From contig JAUHXB010000025.1 of the NCBI GenBank assembly GCA_030427215.1, positions 1-10,442 of the forward strand: a DNA stretch of 10,442 bases, in the 5' to 3' direction. Positions 1 to 7,343 of the stretch are shown here, piece by piece. The stretch is from Alphaproteobacteria bacterium (GTDB lineage Bacteria; Pseudomonadota; Alphaproteobacteria; Micavibrionales; UBA1664). The notes beneath the pieces are model-generated. The model did not search any database. It saw only the letters and a list, made by a program, of their open reading frames with translations, and had not been told where the DNA came from. Every line of letters starts with the position of its first letter. Within the stretch, counting starts at the first letter, position 1. A program made the translations under genes and the position numbers.

Positions 1-335
1 CGATTGCTTATCAAGGATATGGTCATCAGTTTGATCTGAGAATTTTGGAACAGATCAAGCAAGTCTCAATCGGTGACTTTCAACCCCATAAAACATTCAT
101 TCTTGATATTGATGTTCGCGATGGACTAACTCGAGCGGGTAAACGGATGGAAGGTGATGATGATGGATCAACCGAAGACCGATTTGAGCGCATGGATTTG
201 TCTTTCCATGAAAATTTGCGTCAAGGATATTTGACAATCGCGAAACAAAACCCAAACCGATGCGTTATCATTAATGCAAATCAGTCTATTGAAGACGTGC
301 ATTCAAATATTATATCCATTATAAATAAAGCATGA
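1..335 (+). CDS. tmk: Thymidylate kinase, C-terminal half (partial at window edge)
   Basis: The frame is open from base 3 to a TGA at 333-335 and has no start inside the window; the gene begins upstream. Thymidylate kinase phosphorylates dTMP to dTDP in the cytoplasm, on the way to dTTP. The visible ~110 residues match the second half of a usual ~210-residue enzyme: YQGYG, then a strand and turn reading TFILDIDVRDGLTRAGKR, then the arginine-rich LID region with DRFE, then the FHENLRQGYL helix and the RCVIINA strand common near the C-terminus. The catalytic P-loop is outside the window. The stop overlaps the holB start as ATGA at 332-335, so the two genes are probably translationally coupled. 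The tmk-holB pair is a common bacterial arrangement, which supports both calls. Confidence 0.93.
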   Translation, partial: IAYQGYGHQFDLRILEQIKQVSIGDFQPHKTFILDIDVRDGLTRAGKRMEGDDDGSTEDRFERMDLSFHENLRQGYLTIAKQNPNRCVIINANQSIEDVHSNIISIINKA

Positions 336-1471
336 GCTTATTTGATGATGATATAATGGATGATGAGGCCGATAATATCGGTGTTGATGCCCCCACATTA
401 TCATCACAGCAAGGTTTGAATCCACCCAATCTTTCATCGTTTTTCATTGGGCATGAAACTATCGAACGTAACATGCTTGATATATGGCATTCAAAACGCA
501 TGCCCCATGCCATTATTCTCAATGGCATCAAGGGCGTTGGAAAAGCTACATTTGCCTACCGTCTATCCCGCTTTATTATGAGTCAGAGTGAAAATGATAC
601 TAGCGGTCTTTTTGGTGAAGATGAAAAAGCGGAAACATTAGATATTCGTCACGATCATTCTGTTGTTTCAAAAATCGCCAGTGGTGGACACCCTGATTTT
701 CGGGCCTTCGGCTTGCCTTTTGATGATGCCAAAGGGCAATTTAAAAAGGAAATCCCTGTCGAAGATATTCGTAAAATTGCACCATTTTTAAGGCAGAGCA
801 GTTCAAATGGTGGGTGGCGCATTGTGATTATCGATGATGCAAACACGATGGGGCGGGCAGGGCAAAATGCCTTGCTCAAAATTTTGGAAGAACCACCAAA
901 AAATGCACTTCTTATTTTGATCACACATGGGGCAGGGGGGCTATTGCCAACCATTCGCTCACGATGCCGTTTTGTGTCTTTTGATCCGTTGCCTGATAGC
1001 GCAATTCACGAATTAATGCAAAAATCATCGCCAACACCGTTAATGCCTAATGATATGGATTTGATCACGGCCTTGGCGGATGGCTCGGCAGGGAAAGCCA
1101 TCGATTTAATTCAAAACGGCGATATTGCATCGATTCACGCTATGATTGATTTATTGGTTACGATAAAGGATCATGACGAAGATAAATTAAATTCCGTCGC
1201 CTTGGCGTATGGAAAGTCAGGGGATAAACATGCCGCTGATCAATTGGTGACGCTTGTCCAATGGTATCTTCAAACCCTTATCCAAATGTCTGCCAATGGG
1301 CAGGACAGTCTGATTATAGGTTATACTGATATTAAAATTCCAAATGGCGTAACATTACAAACCCTTATCAAATTAAAGGACAGCGCAAATGACCATATCG
1401 AAATGTGTATAAGAGGTAGCCTTGATAAGCGTTATATGATTTATAAATTATTGAGAATTATGCAGGGATGA
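332..1471 (+). CDS. holB: DNA polymerase III subunit delta'
   Basis: Delta' is the rigid stator of the clamp loader that opens the sliding clamp at primer junctions during replication. The 379-residue product begins with an acidic, low-complexity stretch of about 35 residues. A GHETIE motif follows, then a P-loop-like GIKGVGKA (residues 65-72), a Walker B-like VIIDDA (165-170), NALLKILEEPP, the sensor strand LLILITHG and the SRC-type motif SRCRF near residue 210. These are the order and spacing of the DnaX/HolB AAA+ fold. The zinc-binding cysteine cluster of some homologues is not seen. The C-terminal 170 residues are helical, as expected for the collar domain. The start overlaps the tmk stop (ATGA), and the stop lies 3 bases before the next start. 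Confidence 0.93.
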   Translation: MSLFDDDIMDDEADNIGVDAPTLSSQQGLNPPNLSSFFIGHETIERNMLDIWHSKRMPHAIILNGIKGVGKATFAYRLSRFIMSQSENDTSGLFGEDEKAETLDIRHDHSVVSKIASGGHPDFRAFGLPFDDAKGQFKKEIPVEDIRKIAPFLRQSSSNGGWRIVIIDDANTMGRAGQNALLKILEEPPKNALLILITHGAGGLLPTIRSRCRFVSFDPLPDSAIHELMQKSSPTPLMPNDMDLITALADGSAGKAIDLIQNGDIASIHAMIDLLVTIKDHDEDKLNSVALAYGKSGDKHAADQLVTLVQWYLQTLIQMSANGQDSLIIGYTDIKIPNGVTLQTLIKLKDSANDHIEMCIRGSLDKRYMIYKLLRIMQG

Positions 1472-1474
1472 AAG

Positions 1475-1918
1475 ATGACCATTCGTTATGCTACTTTAGA
1501 TGATAAAGACATGCTCATAAAATTGTTCAATACTGTTTTCGGTTCGGAAGGGGAGTTGCTAGCCATCGAATATATTGATTGTTATTTATCGGATGACTAT
1601 CGCAAACCATACTTTGTTGTGAAAGAGTTCGATGGAGAAATTATTGGTGCAGCGGCATATAGTCAGGAATTATTCACGACTGATACATGGGGTTTAAGCT
1701 GGGTTGCCGTTTTGGAAGAACATTGCAATCAGGGGTATGGCAGTGATCTTGTGAATTTTTGTATCGATGAGATCTATAAAAAAATTGAAAATTATGCGTT
1801 TATAATTCTTGGAACATTTCCAAATAAAACAGGACTTTATGATAAAAATGAATTCCAACATATTTTTTCCGATGAAGCGCATGGGAATTTAATGATTAAG
1901 AAGATAGAGAAAGATTAG
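1475..1918 (+). CDS. GNAT-family N-acetyltransferase, substrate unknown
   Basis: This is a 147-residue cytoplasmic protein with the layout of a single GNAT domain. An N-terminal strand (MTIRYATLDDKDM) leads to helix 1. A central strand reads FDGEIIGAAAYS, and the strand WGLSWVAVLEE leads into the acetyl-CoA pyrophosphate-binding loop NQGYGSDL (about residues 85-92). The C-terminal part, YAFIILGTFPNKTGLYDKNEFQ, resembles the usual late strand followed by an F/Y-rich turn. GNAT enzymes move an acetyl group from acetyl-CoA to an amine; the acceptor cannot be read from sequence. The start lies 3 bases after the holB stop, with AGGGA about 8 bases upstream as a plausible ribosome site. It is more AT-rich than holB or metG and is not part of the usual holB-metG backbone, so it may be an accessory insertion. 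Confidence 0.85.
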   Translation: MTIRYATLDDKDMLIKLFNTVFGSEGELLAIEYIDCYLSDDYRKPYFVVKEFDGEIIGAAAYSQELFTTDTWGLSWVAVLEEHCNQGYGSDLVNFCIDEIYKKIENYAFIILGTFPNKTGLYDKNEFQHIFSDEAHGNLMIKKIEKD

Positions 1919-1919
1919 A

Positions 1920-2357
1920 ATGGCAACTTCGTTAATATGGTTATTTTTTGTGGCAATATCAGCGATTGGTGCAATCGGTTATAATGTCGCAATAAAGATG
2001 GCTGGAGAAATAAATGCATTTTTATTTGCAACATGCTTTACCTTTTTTGCATTACTATCTCATGGCTTGTGTTTGTTAGTTTATAAATACAAATTTTCTG
2101 ATGGTGGAGATTTATTGTTTTCAAAAAATTCGTTGTATATTGCAATTTTTGCAGGCATTAGCACAGTTATAATTGATCTCAGCTTTTTCTTCGCCATGAA
2201 ATACGGAAGTTATGTTTTAACGTCAACTGTACCTGTTATTGCGTCTATGGTTCTTAGTGTGATTGCTGGCTATTTTATATTCAGTGAATTGTTAAGCTTG
2301 GAAAAAGCACTTGGCTTGCTTTTGGGATTTCTTGCTATTTATCTATTAGTTAAATGA
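1920..2357 (+). CDS. Half-size EamA/DMT-family membrane protein (first of two)
   Basis: This is a 145-residue, very hydrophobic protein with about five predicted membrane helices (roughly residues 5-25, 33-53, 70-90, 94-115 and 122-143). The main charged loop is KYKFSDGGD with a following lysine, after helix 2. The C-terminal pattern, a VPVIASMVLS helix, a short FSELLSLEKA loop, then a glycine-rich helix GLLLGFLAIYLL, is typical of one EamA repeat of the drug/metabolite transporter superfamily. Full-size members have two repeats and ten helices, so a single-repeat protein is expected to work as a homo- or heterodimer in the inner membrane. The substrate is unknown. It starts one base after the GNAT stop, with AGAGAAAG just upstream, and is clearly more AT-rich than metG. 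A second half-size protein lies on the other side of metG. Confidence 0.78.
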   Translation: MATSLIWLFFVAISAIGAIGYNVAIKMAGEINAFLFATCFTFFALLSHGLCLLVYKYKFSDGGDLLFSKNSLYIAIFAGISTVIIDLSFFFAMKYGSYVLTSTVPVIASMVLSVIAGYFIFSELLSLEKALGLLLGFLAIYLLVK

Positions 2358-2364
2358 TTTCAAA

Positions 2365-2394
2365 AACTCCGTGCAACTCCTTGTCCTCCGTGGT
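2365..2394 (+). repeat. Three tandem degenerate 10-bp units in the metG leader
   Basis: The 48-base gap before metG contains three consecutive 10-base units: AACTCCGTGC (2365-2374), AACTCCTTGT (2375-2384) and CCTCCGTGGT (2385-2394). All share the core CTCCgTG. An A-rich tract follows and the metG ATG is 11 bases after the last unit. Read on the other strand the core is of the form CCACGGAG/CACGGAG. From memory, that resembles a short dispersed intergenic motif seen in many bacterial genomes; I could not check this. There is no good Shine-Dalgarno sequence in the gap, so the repeat occupies the place where one would be expected. Its function is unknown. Confidence 0.55.
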
Positions 2395-2405
2395 AAAAAA
2401 TCCTC

Positions 2406-3968
2406 ATGAAAAATAAAAACTTTTACATCACAACTCCAATCTACTACGTGAACGGTGACCCGCATTTGGGGCATGTTTATACGACCACTGCGGCGGATGT
2501 CGTTGCGCGGTTTAAACGTCTTGCCGGGTATAATGTCCATTTCCTAACTGGAACGGATGAACATGGACAAAAAGTCGCGCAATCCGCGGAAAAGGCAGGC
2601 ATAGATCCACAAGAATTCTGTGATCAGGTTGCGCAAAAATTCCGCGATGTGTTGTCCCCGTTTCAAATATCGAATGATGATTTTATCCGCACAACCGAAG
2701 ATAGACACAAAAAAACATGTATGGCCTTGTGGAAAAAACTGGAAGACGCTGGAGATATCTATCTGGATAAATATGCCGGATGGTATGCCGTTCGGGACGA
2801 GGCCTATTACGGTGAAGATGAATTAGAAGACGGCCCAGACGCAGACACAAAAATTGCAACGGCAACTGGCGCGGAGTGTAAATGGGTTGAGGAAGAAAGT
2901 TATTTCTTCCGCCTGTCCGATTACACGGATAAATTACTGAAATTTTATGATGATAACCCTGATTTTATAGGGCCAAAATCATCTGCGAATGAAATTAAGG
3001 CTTTTGTTGCACAGGGGTTAACGGATTTATCCATTTCGCGGACAACATTTGACTGGGGTGTGCCCGTGCCAGGCAACGACAAACATGTGATGTATGTTTG
3101 GATTGATGCGTTAACCAATTATATTTCCGCGCTGGGGTGGGAAAATGGCGAGAGTAATTTGATGGATCAATTTTGGCCCGCGGATGTTCATGTGGTTGGA
3201 AAGGAAATTACACGGTTTCACGCGATTTACTGGCCTGCTTTCCTGATGTCGGCTAATTTGCCTCTGCCGAAAAAAGTCTATGCCAACGGCTGGTGGGTTG
3301 TTGAAGGTGAAAAAATGTCCAAATCATTAGGCAATGTCATTACTCCAGAAACATTATTGGAAAATTATGGGTCGGATGGGTCACGATATGCATTGATGGC
3401 GGAAATGCCATTTGGAAATGATGGTAATTTTGTCCATGAAAGTGCGGTGAATCGCATTAATGGTGATTTGGCTAATGGCCTTGGAAATTTGGCGCAACGG
3501 TCGCTGTCCATGATTGCCAAAAATTGTGAGAGCGTTGTTCCACATAAAGGTGAGTTTTCATCGGATGACAAGACGTTGTTGGAAAAAGCTTATGCATTAC
3601 CTGAGGTTACGGAAACGCATGTAAATGCCATGCAAATTCACAAGTATTTGGAGGCGGTGTGGAGCGTTGTCGGTGATGCCAATGCTTATATTGATGCACA
3701 GGCGCCGTGGAAGTTGAAAAAAGAAAACCCGGATCGCATGCAAACTGTACTGTATGTATTGGCGGAAGTTATTCGATGTGTGTCCATTATGGCGCAGCCG
3801 ATTTTACCGACGGGCGCGGATAAGATTTTGGATCAATTGGCCTTGGATAAATCGTCACGTACATTTGCACATTTAAATGAAAATCATGCCTTGCAATCAG
3901 GAATGACCTTGCCCGTTCCTCAAGGTGTGTTTCCAAGGCTTGAACTTAATACCGAGCAGGCGGCGTAA
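2406..3968 (+). CDS. metG: Methionine--tRNA ligase (methionyl-tRNA synthetase)
   Basis: This class I synthetase charges initiator and elongator tRNA-Met with methionine in the cytoplasm, using ATP. The 520-residue product carries the HIGH-type motif HLGH (residues 20-23) after PIYYVNGDP, the LTGTDEHGQK segment, the WIDALTNYI and VVGKEITRFHAIYWPAFL core strands, and the signature KMSKS at residues 303-307 (GEKMSKSLGN). An anticodon-binding helical domain with QAPWKLKK follows. The connective-peptide region (AGWYAVRDEAYYGEDEL) lacks the zinc-binding cysteines found in E. coli MetG, and there is no C-terminal EMAP-like tRNA-binding domain; both fit the short form. The ATG fits the expected N-terminus, although no clear ribosome site precedes it. 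The stop is 3 bases before the next gene. Confidence 0.97.
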   Translation: MKNKNFYITTPIYYVNGDPHLGHVYTTTAADVVARFKRLAGYNVHFLTGTDEHGQKVAQSAEKAGIDPQEFCDQVAQKFRDVLSPFQISNDDFIRTTEDRHKKTCMALWKKLEDAGDIYLDKYAGWYAVRDEAYYGEDELEDGPDADTKIATATGAECKWVEEESYFFRLSDYTDKLLKFYDDNPDFIGPKSSANEIKAFVAQGLTDLSISRTTFDWGVPVPGNDKHVMYVWIDALTNYISALGWENGESNLMDQFWPADVHVVGKEITRFHAIYWPAFLMSANLPLPKKVYANGWWVVEGEKMSKSLGNVITPETLLENYGSDGSRYALMAEMPFGNDGNFVHESAVNRINGDLANGLGNLAQRSLSMIAKNCESVVPHKGEFSSDDKTLLEKAYALPEVTETHVNAMQIHKYLEAVWSVVGDANAYIDAQAPWKLKKENPDRMQTVLYVLAEVIRCVSIMAQPILPTGADKILDQLALDKSSRTFAHLNENHALQSGMTLPVPQGVFPRLELNTEQAA

Positions 3969-3971
3969 ATT

Positions 3972-4424
3972 ATGGCTGATAATAGTTGGTTTTATGCAGC
4001 ATTAGGTTGCTCTATATTATGGGGGCTAAGCTACAGCCTTACTGAAAAAATCATGGAAAACGATGTTCCTGTCACTGTTGTAATGGCATTTACCGGTTTT
4101 TTCTATTTTATATTTAGTTTATTCATCTGCTTTTCCATGGGCGAGATAAAACCAGGCTTGATAAGCCTAGGGAATAATAAGTCTAATTTGATTTTATTAA
4201 TAGCAACATCCGGTATGTACGTTTTGGGGGCATATCTAATTTATTTTGCTATCAATGAAAAAAATGCAACTTTGGCCAGTATGGTAGAAATCACCTATCC
4301 GTTATTTGTATTTTTATTTTCAATGATTATTTATAGAGATGTTCAGCTCAATTGGTGGGCCGCTTTAGGGGGAATATTTATATTTGTTGGCGTGTGTATA
4401 ATCTACTATAAGAATGGTTACTAA
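3972..4424 (+). CDS. Half-size EamA/DMT-family membrane protein (second of two)
   Basis: This 150-residue protein has about five hydrophobic helices. The N-terminal helix carries the ILWGLSYSLTEKIM pattern common in first helices of EamA repeats. Charged loops follow helix 2 (GEIKPG... NNKSN), helix 3 (NEKNATL) and helix 4 (YRDVQLNW), and the tail is YYKNGY. The segment VEITYPLFVFLFSMIIYRD, then the glycine-rich helix ALGGIFIFVGVCII, is the usual end of an EamA domain. One repeat implies dimerisation in the inner membrane. It is distinct in sequence from the half-size protein before metG, so the two may pair, but this is inference. The substrate is unknown. It starts 3 bases after the metG stop, ends 6 bases before tatD, and is AT-rich like its counterpart. 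Confidence 0.78.
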   Translation: MADNSWFYAALGCSILWGLSYSLTEKIMENDVPVTVVMAFTGFFYFIFSLFICFSMGEIKPGLISLGNNKSNLILLIATSGMYVLGAYLIYFAINEKNATLASMVEITYPLFVFLFSMIIYRDVQLNWWAALGGIFIFVGVCIIYYKNGY

Positions 4425-4430
4425 TTAATT

Positions 4431-5246
4431 ATGTATATCGACTCACATTGTCATTTAAACCATCAAATGAATGGGGAAGGGGTGTCCCCTGAACAACTTA
4501 TAAAACAAGCCAAAGACAAAAATGTCGTTGGTATGCAAACAATTTGTTGCCGTATGCATGAGGAATATGAATTACTGACATCAATTGCCGATGCACATGA
4601 TAATGTGTGGTGCAGTGTTGGAACGCATCCGCATGATGCATCCGTTGAGGCGGAAAAGGCATATAGCGTTGATGATATAGTGGCATTATCCAAACACGAC
4701 AAAGTGATTGGAATAGGGGAGAGTGGCCTTGATTATTTCTATGACCACGCCGACCGCAATGATCAAAAGGTAAGTTTTCGAAAACACATACAGGCCTGCC
4801 AAGAAAGCGGATTGCCGTTAATTGTACATAGCCGCGATGCAGACGCTGATTGTATCGCGATTATTAAAGAGGAAATGAATAATAGCTCAAAACCTTTAAC
4901 AGGTGTTTTGCATTGTTTTAGTTCTGGTGAAGCCATGGCGTTGGAGGCATTGGGTTTCGGATTTTACATTTCATTTTCGGGGATGGTCACATTCAAAAAA
5001 ATGGATTGGTTGCGTGATATCGCAATGAAAGTGCCCCAAGATCGCGTTCTAATTGAAACGGACGCGCCGTTTTTGGCACCCATGCCGTATCGCGGTAAAA
5101 CAAATCAACCGGCCTATGTTGAATATGTTGCGTTGGAATTGGCATCGATCCATAATCTGACGCGACAGGAAATGGGAAAGGTTACAATGGATAATTTCTT
5201 CACCCTTTTCCCTAAGGCAAAAAATACATGGGTACAGCCAAAATGA
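4431..5246 (+). CDS. tatD: TatD-family metal-dependent DNase/hydrolase
   Basis: TatD proteins are TIM-barrel metallo-hydrolases of the amidohydrolase superfamily, with 3'-5' exonuclease or general DNase activity reported for several members. The 271-residue product is of normal length and has the full metal-site set: DSHCHL with His6 and His8, the bridging glutamate Glu97 in GIGESGLDYFY, His133 in IVHSRD, His161 in LHCFSSG, and Asp211 in ETDAPFLAP. The C-terminal NFFTLFP helix is also typical. In alphaproteobacteria this gene commonly follows metG; here a half-size transporter lies between them. The start is 6 bases after that gene, with no strong ribosome site. The end overlaps the next gene. 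I use tatD as a family label; the paralogue (TatD, YcfH or YjjV type) is not resolved, although the metG neighbour favours the YcfH type. Confidence 0.93.
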   Translation: MYIDSHCHLNHQMNGEGVSPEQLIKQAKDKNVVGMQTICCRMHEEYELLTSIADAHDNVWCSVGTHPHDASVEAEKAYSVDDIVALSKHDKVIGIGESGLDYFYDHADRNDQKVSFRKHIQACQESGLPLIVHSRDADADCIAIIKEEMNNSSKPLTGVLHCFSSGEAMALEALGFGFYISFSGMVTFKKMDWLRDIAMKVPQDRVLIETDAPFLAPMPYRGKTNQPAYVEYVALELASIHNLTRQEMGKVTMDNFFTLFPKAKNTWVQPK

Positions 5247-6046
5247 CGCAATGTACGATAACAGTATTGGGGTGTGGTGGATCTGGTGGTGTACCATTGG
5301 CAACAGGCCATTGGGGGACATGTGATCCATCGAACCCAAAAAATAGGCGTACCCGTTCATCAATATGGATTAAAACCGAAGAAACCTCGCTTGTCATTGA
5401 CACTGGACCTGATTTTCACGAACAAACTATGCGTGCGGAGATTGATCATATCGATGCGGTTTTATACACACATGACCATGCGGATCATGTTAATGGAATT
5501 GATGACGTTCGGTATTTGGCGATTAAACAACGTGTGAATGGTGATCAGGATTACATGTTTCCAATTCATTTAAATCAAAAAACGTTCGACAGTTTAAAAT
5601 ATCGTTTTGAATATTTATTTAAAACCAGTGATGACGGATTGTACCGCCCATTATTTGATACAAATATCGTTGAGGCGGGTCAAGATATTACGATTGGTGA
5701 CATTAACATGACCTTGTTTAATCAAATACACGGCACTAATTCATCATTGGGACTACGCATTGGTGACTTCACATACTCAACGGACGTATCTGATTTTGAT
5801 GACAGCGTGCTTCAATCATTAAAAGGCACAAAAACATGGATTGTCGATTGCGGGCAATTTGGCTTTGATGAAACCACTGTTCATGCCAATTTTGACAAGG
5901 TTTTAGAATGGAATGATACTGTGCAGGCCGAGAAACTATATCTTACACATTTAACACCGCGCATTGATTACGATGTCATGCAATCCAAAACACCAGATTA
6001 TATCGAACCGTCTTATGATGGTTTAACAATAATGTCAGGACTATAA
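5243..6046 (+). CDS. PhnP-like metallo-beta-lactamase-fold phosphodiesterase
   Basis: This 267-residue MBL-fold hydrolase resembles PhnP (phosphoribosyl cyclic phosphodiesterase) and, more closely, the alphaproteobacterial group starting with an LGCGxSGGVP segment. Visible motifs are LGCGGSGGVP near the N-terminus, a CDPSNPKNRRTRSS segment, LVIDTGPDF, the metal site THDHADH (His77, His79, Asp81, His82), later histidines in IHGTNSSLG, the aspartate of TYSTDVSDF, and YLTHLTPR near the C-terminus. I chose ATG 5243 because it overlaps the tatD stop as ATGA and gives the usual short N-terminus; an in-frame ATG at 5228 would add 5 residues. There are no phosphonate-use genes nearby, so a role in C-P lyase metabolism is not supported. 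The real substrate, probably a phosphodiester, is unknown. Confidence 0.88.
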   Translation: MTQCTITVLGCGGSGGVPLATGHWGTCDPSNPKNRRTRSSIWIKTEETSLVIDTGPDFHEQTMRAEIDHIDAVLYTHDHADHVNGIDDVRYLAIKQRVNGDQDYMFPIHLNQKTFDSLKYRFEYLFKTSDDGLYRPLFDTNIVEAGQDITIGDINMTLFNQIHGTNSSLGLRIGDFTYSTDVSDFDDSVLQSLKGTKTWIVDCGQFGFDETTVHANFDKVLEWNDTVQAEKLYLTHLTPRIDYDVMQSKTPDYIEPSYDGLTIMSGL

Positions 6047-6095
6047 TGGTATTGAATAAATCAGGCCCTCCTGTAGATAATATACTTTATTTACC

Positions 6096-6109
6096 ATAAT
6101 ATATATTAT
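6096..6109. other. Perfect 14-bp AT palindrome in the convergent gap
   Basis: The 103 bases between the MBL gene and dgt, whose 3' ends face each other, contain the perfect palindrome ATAATATATATTAT. It is all A/T and would make only a weak stem. A separate 4-bp GC stem (CAGG-CCCT-CCTG, 6062-6073) has no run of T after it. Neither is a convincing intrinsic terminator. The palindrome could be chance in such AT-rich DNA. No gene was seen in this gap. Confidence 0.3.
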
Positions 6110-6149
6110 CACATTTAAGTAGATAACTAATCACCGTACAATTTCTTTA

Positions 6150-7343
6150 TTACTCCACGCTTAAATCAAATAAACGATCATGTTCAACAATCGCGAACCG
6201 ATCCGTCATACCTGCGATGTAATCGCATATGAGGCGGGCTTGATCTGATTTACCCGTTCCAGATGTTTTATATAGTGCTTGCCAATCATTCGGCAGACAT
6301 TCTGGCCGATCTAGAAATAAATCAAATAAATCGCCAATAATGCGTTCTGCTTTATATCGCATGCGATTAACTGTGTAATGCTTATACATGTGATCCCACA
6401 AAAATTGGCGAAGCTCTTGCACTTTCTCAAACATAGATGGTGAAAATTGGACCATTTGACTTTTGGCATTACGAATATCTTCGACATTTTTGATTTTTTG
6501 GTCTGATAGGCGTTTTTGTGTCTCATGCATAACATTCTCAACCATAGCGCCGATCATCACACGAATGACCTCGGCATTGAATTTATGGGGCGGCAGATTT
6601 GGCCATTTGGCCTTAACTTCATCAATAATATCGGCCATCAGGGGCACTGATTTTAAATCATCAATCGTAAACAGCCCGGCTGCCAAACCATCCTGAACAT
6701 CATGGTTATTATAAGCAATGTCATCGGAAATAGCGGCAATTTGTGCCTCTAGTGTCGCAAACGTATTAAGACGTAAATCCGTTTGATTTTGTATGTTGGA
6801 TAATTGATAAGGCAATGACCCTTTCACAGGGCCATTATGTTTTACAATGCCTTCCAGCGTTTCCCATGTTAAATTCAATCCTTCAAAGGACGGATATTTA
6901 TCTTCTAGGGTTGTCACTATTCTAAGCGATTGATCATTATGTTCAAAGCCACCATAAGCTTGCATACATTCAAGCAGAGCTTCTTCCCCTGTGTGTGCAA
7001 ATGGCGCATGCCCTAAATCATGCGCCAGGGCCACAACCTCGGCCAAATCTTCATTGGCGTGTAAGGCACGGGCCAAAGTGCGGGCAATTTGTGAAACTTC
7101 CAAAGTATGTGTAAGACGTGTGCGAAAATTATCGCCGTGGGAGTAAACAAAAACTTGAGTCTTATATTTTAAGCGTCGAAAGGCAGAAGCATGAATGATA
7201 CGATCGCGATCCCTTTGAAAGCATGTCCGATGCTCACTTTCATCCTCATCAAATAACCGTCCCACAGATTGATCGGCCCGACAAGCATAAGAGGCCAAAG
7301 GCACGGCACAATAATTATAAGACGGATCATTTGACATGATCAT
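6150..7343 (-). CDS. dgt: dGTPase-like deoxynucleoside triphosphate triphosphohydrolase
   Basis: Dgt-type HD-domain enzymes remove tripolyphosphate from dNTPs, tuning dNTP pools. The product shows RDRDRIIHASAFRRLKYKTQVF, the family's N-terminal signature, then DNFRTRLTHTLEV with the first metal histidine (His79) and AHDLGHAPFAH with His108-Asp109 and following histidines. An ISDDIAYNNHD segment supplies the late aspartate of the HD site. Its length of 397 residues fits the dGTPase-like form usual in alphaproteobacteria. An in-frame ATG at 7382 exists, but the extra residues are basic and unlike the family. I prefer 7343, or 7337, because GAGGGGAG at 7349-7356 and GAGG at 7344-7347 are well placed ribosome sites. 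The start lies 17 bases inside the preceding gene, suggesting coupling. Nucleotide specificity cannot be read from sequence. Confidence 0.94.
   Translation of the reverse strand: MIMSNDPSYNYCAVPLASYACRADQSVGRLFDEDESEHRTCFQRDRDRIIHASAFRRLKYKTQVFVYSHGDNFRTRLTHTLEVSQIARTLARALHANEDLAEVVALAHDLGHAPFAHTGEEALLECMQAYGGFEHNDQSLRIVTTLEDKYPSFEGLNLTWETLEGIVKHNGPVKGSLPYQLSNIQNQTDLRLNTFATLEAQIAAISDDIAYNNHDVQDGLAAGLFTIDDLKSVPLMADIIDEVKAKWPNLPPHKFNAEVIRVMIGAMVENVMHETQKRLSDQKIKNVEDIRNAKSQMVQFSPSMFEKVQELRQFLWDHMYKHYTVNRMRYKAERIIGDLFDLFLDRPECLPNDWQALYKTSGTGKSDQARLICDYIAGMTDRFAIVEHDRLFDLSVE

Noticed and set aside
4154..4168. Inverted repeat AGGCTT-GAT-AAGCCT as a possible hairpin
   Set aside because: It lies inside the second half-size transporter gene, has a 6-bp stem with no T run, and is of a size expected by chance.
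5228..5242. Earlier ATG for the MBL-fold gene, inside tatD
   Set aside because: It has no better ribosome site, and the ATGA overlap at 5243 gives the N-terminal length usual for the family; it remains possible.
6062..6073. CAGG-CCCT-CCTG stem as an intrinsic terminator for the plus-strand operon
   Set aside because: The stem is only 4 bp and is not followed by a T tract, so it does not meet the usual pattern.
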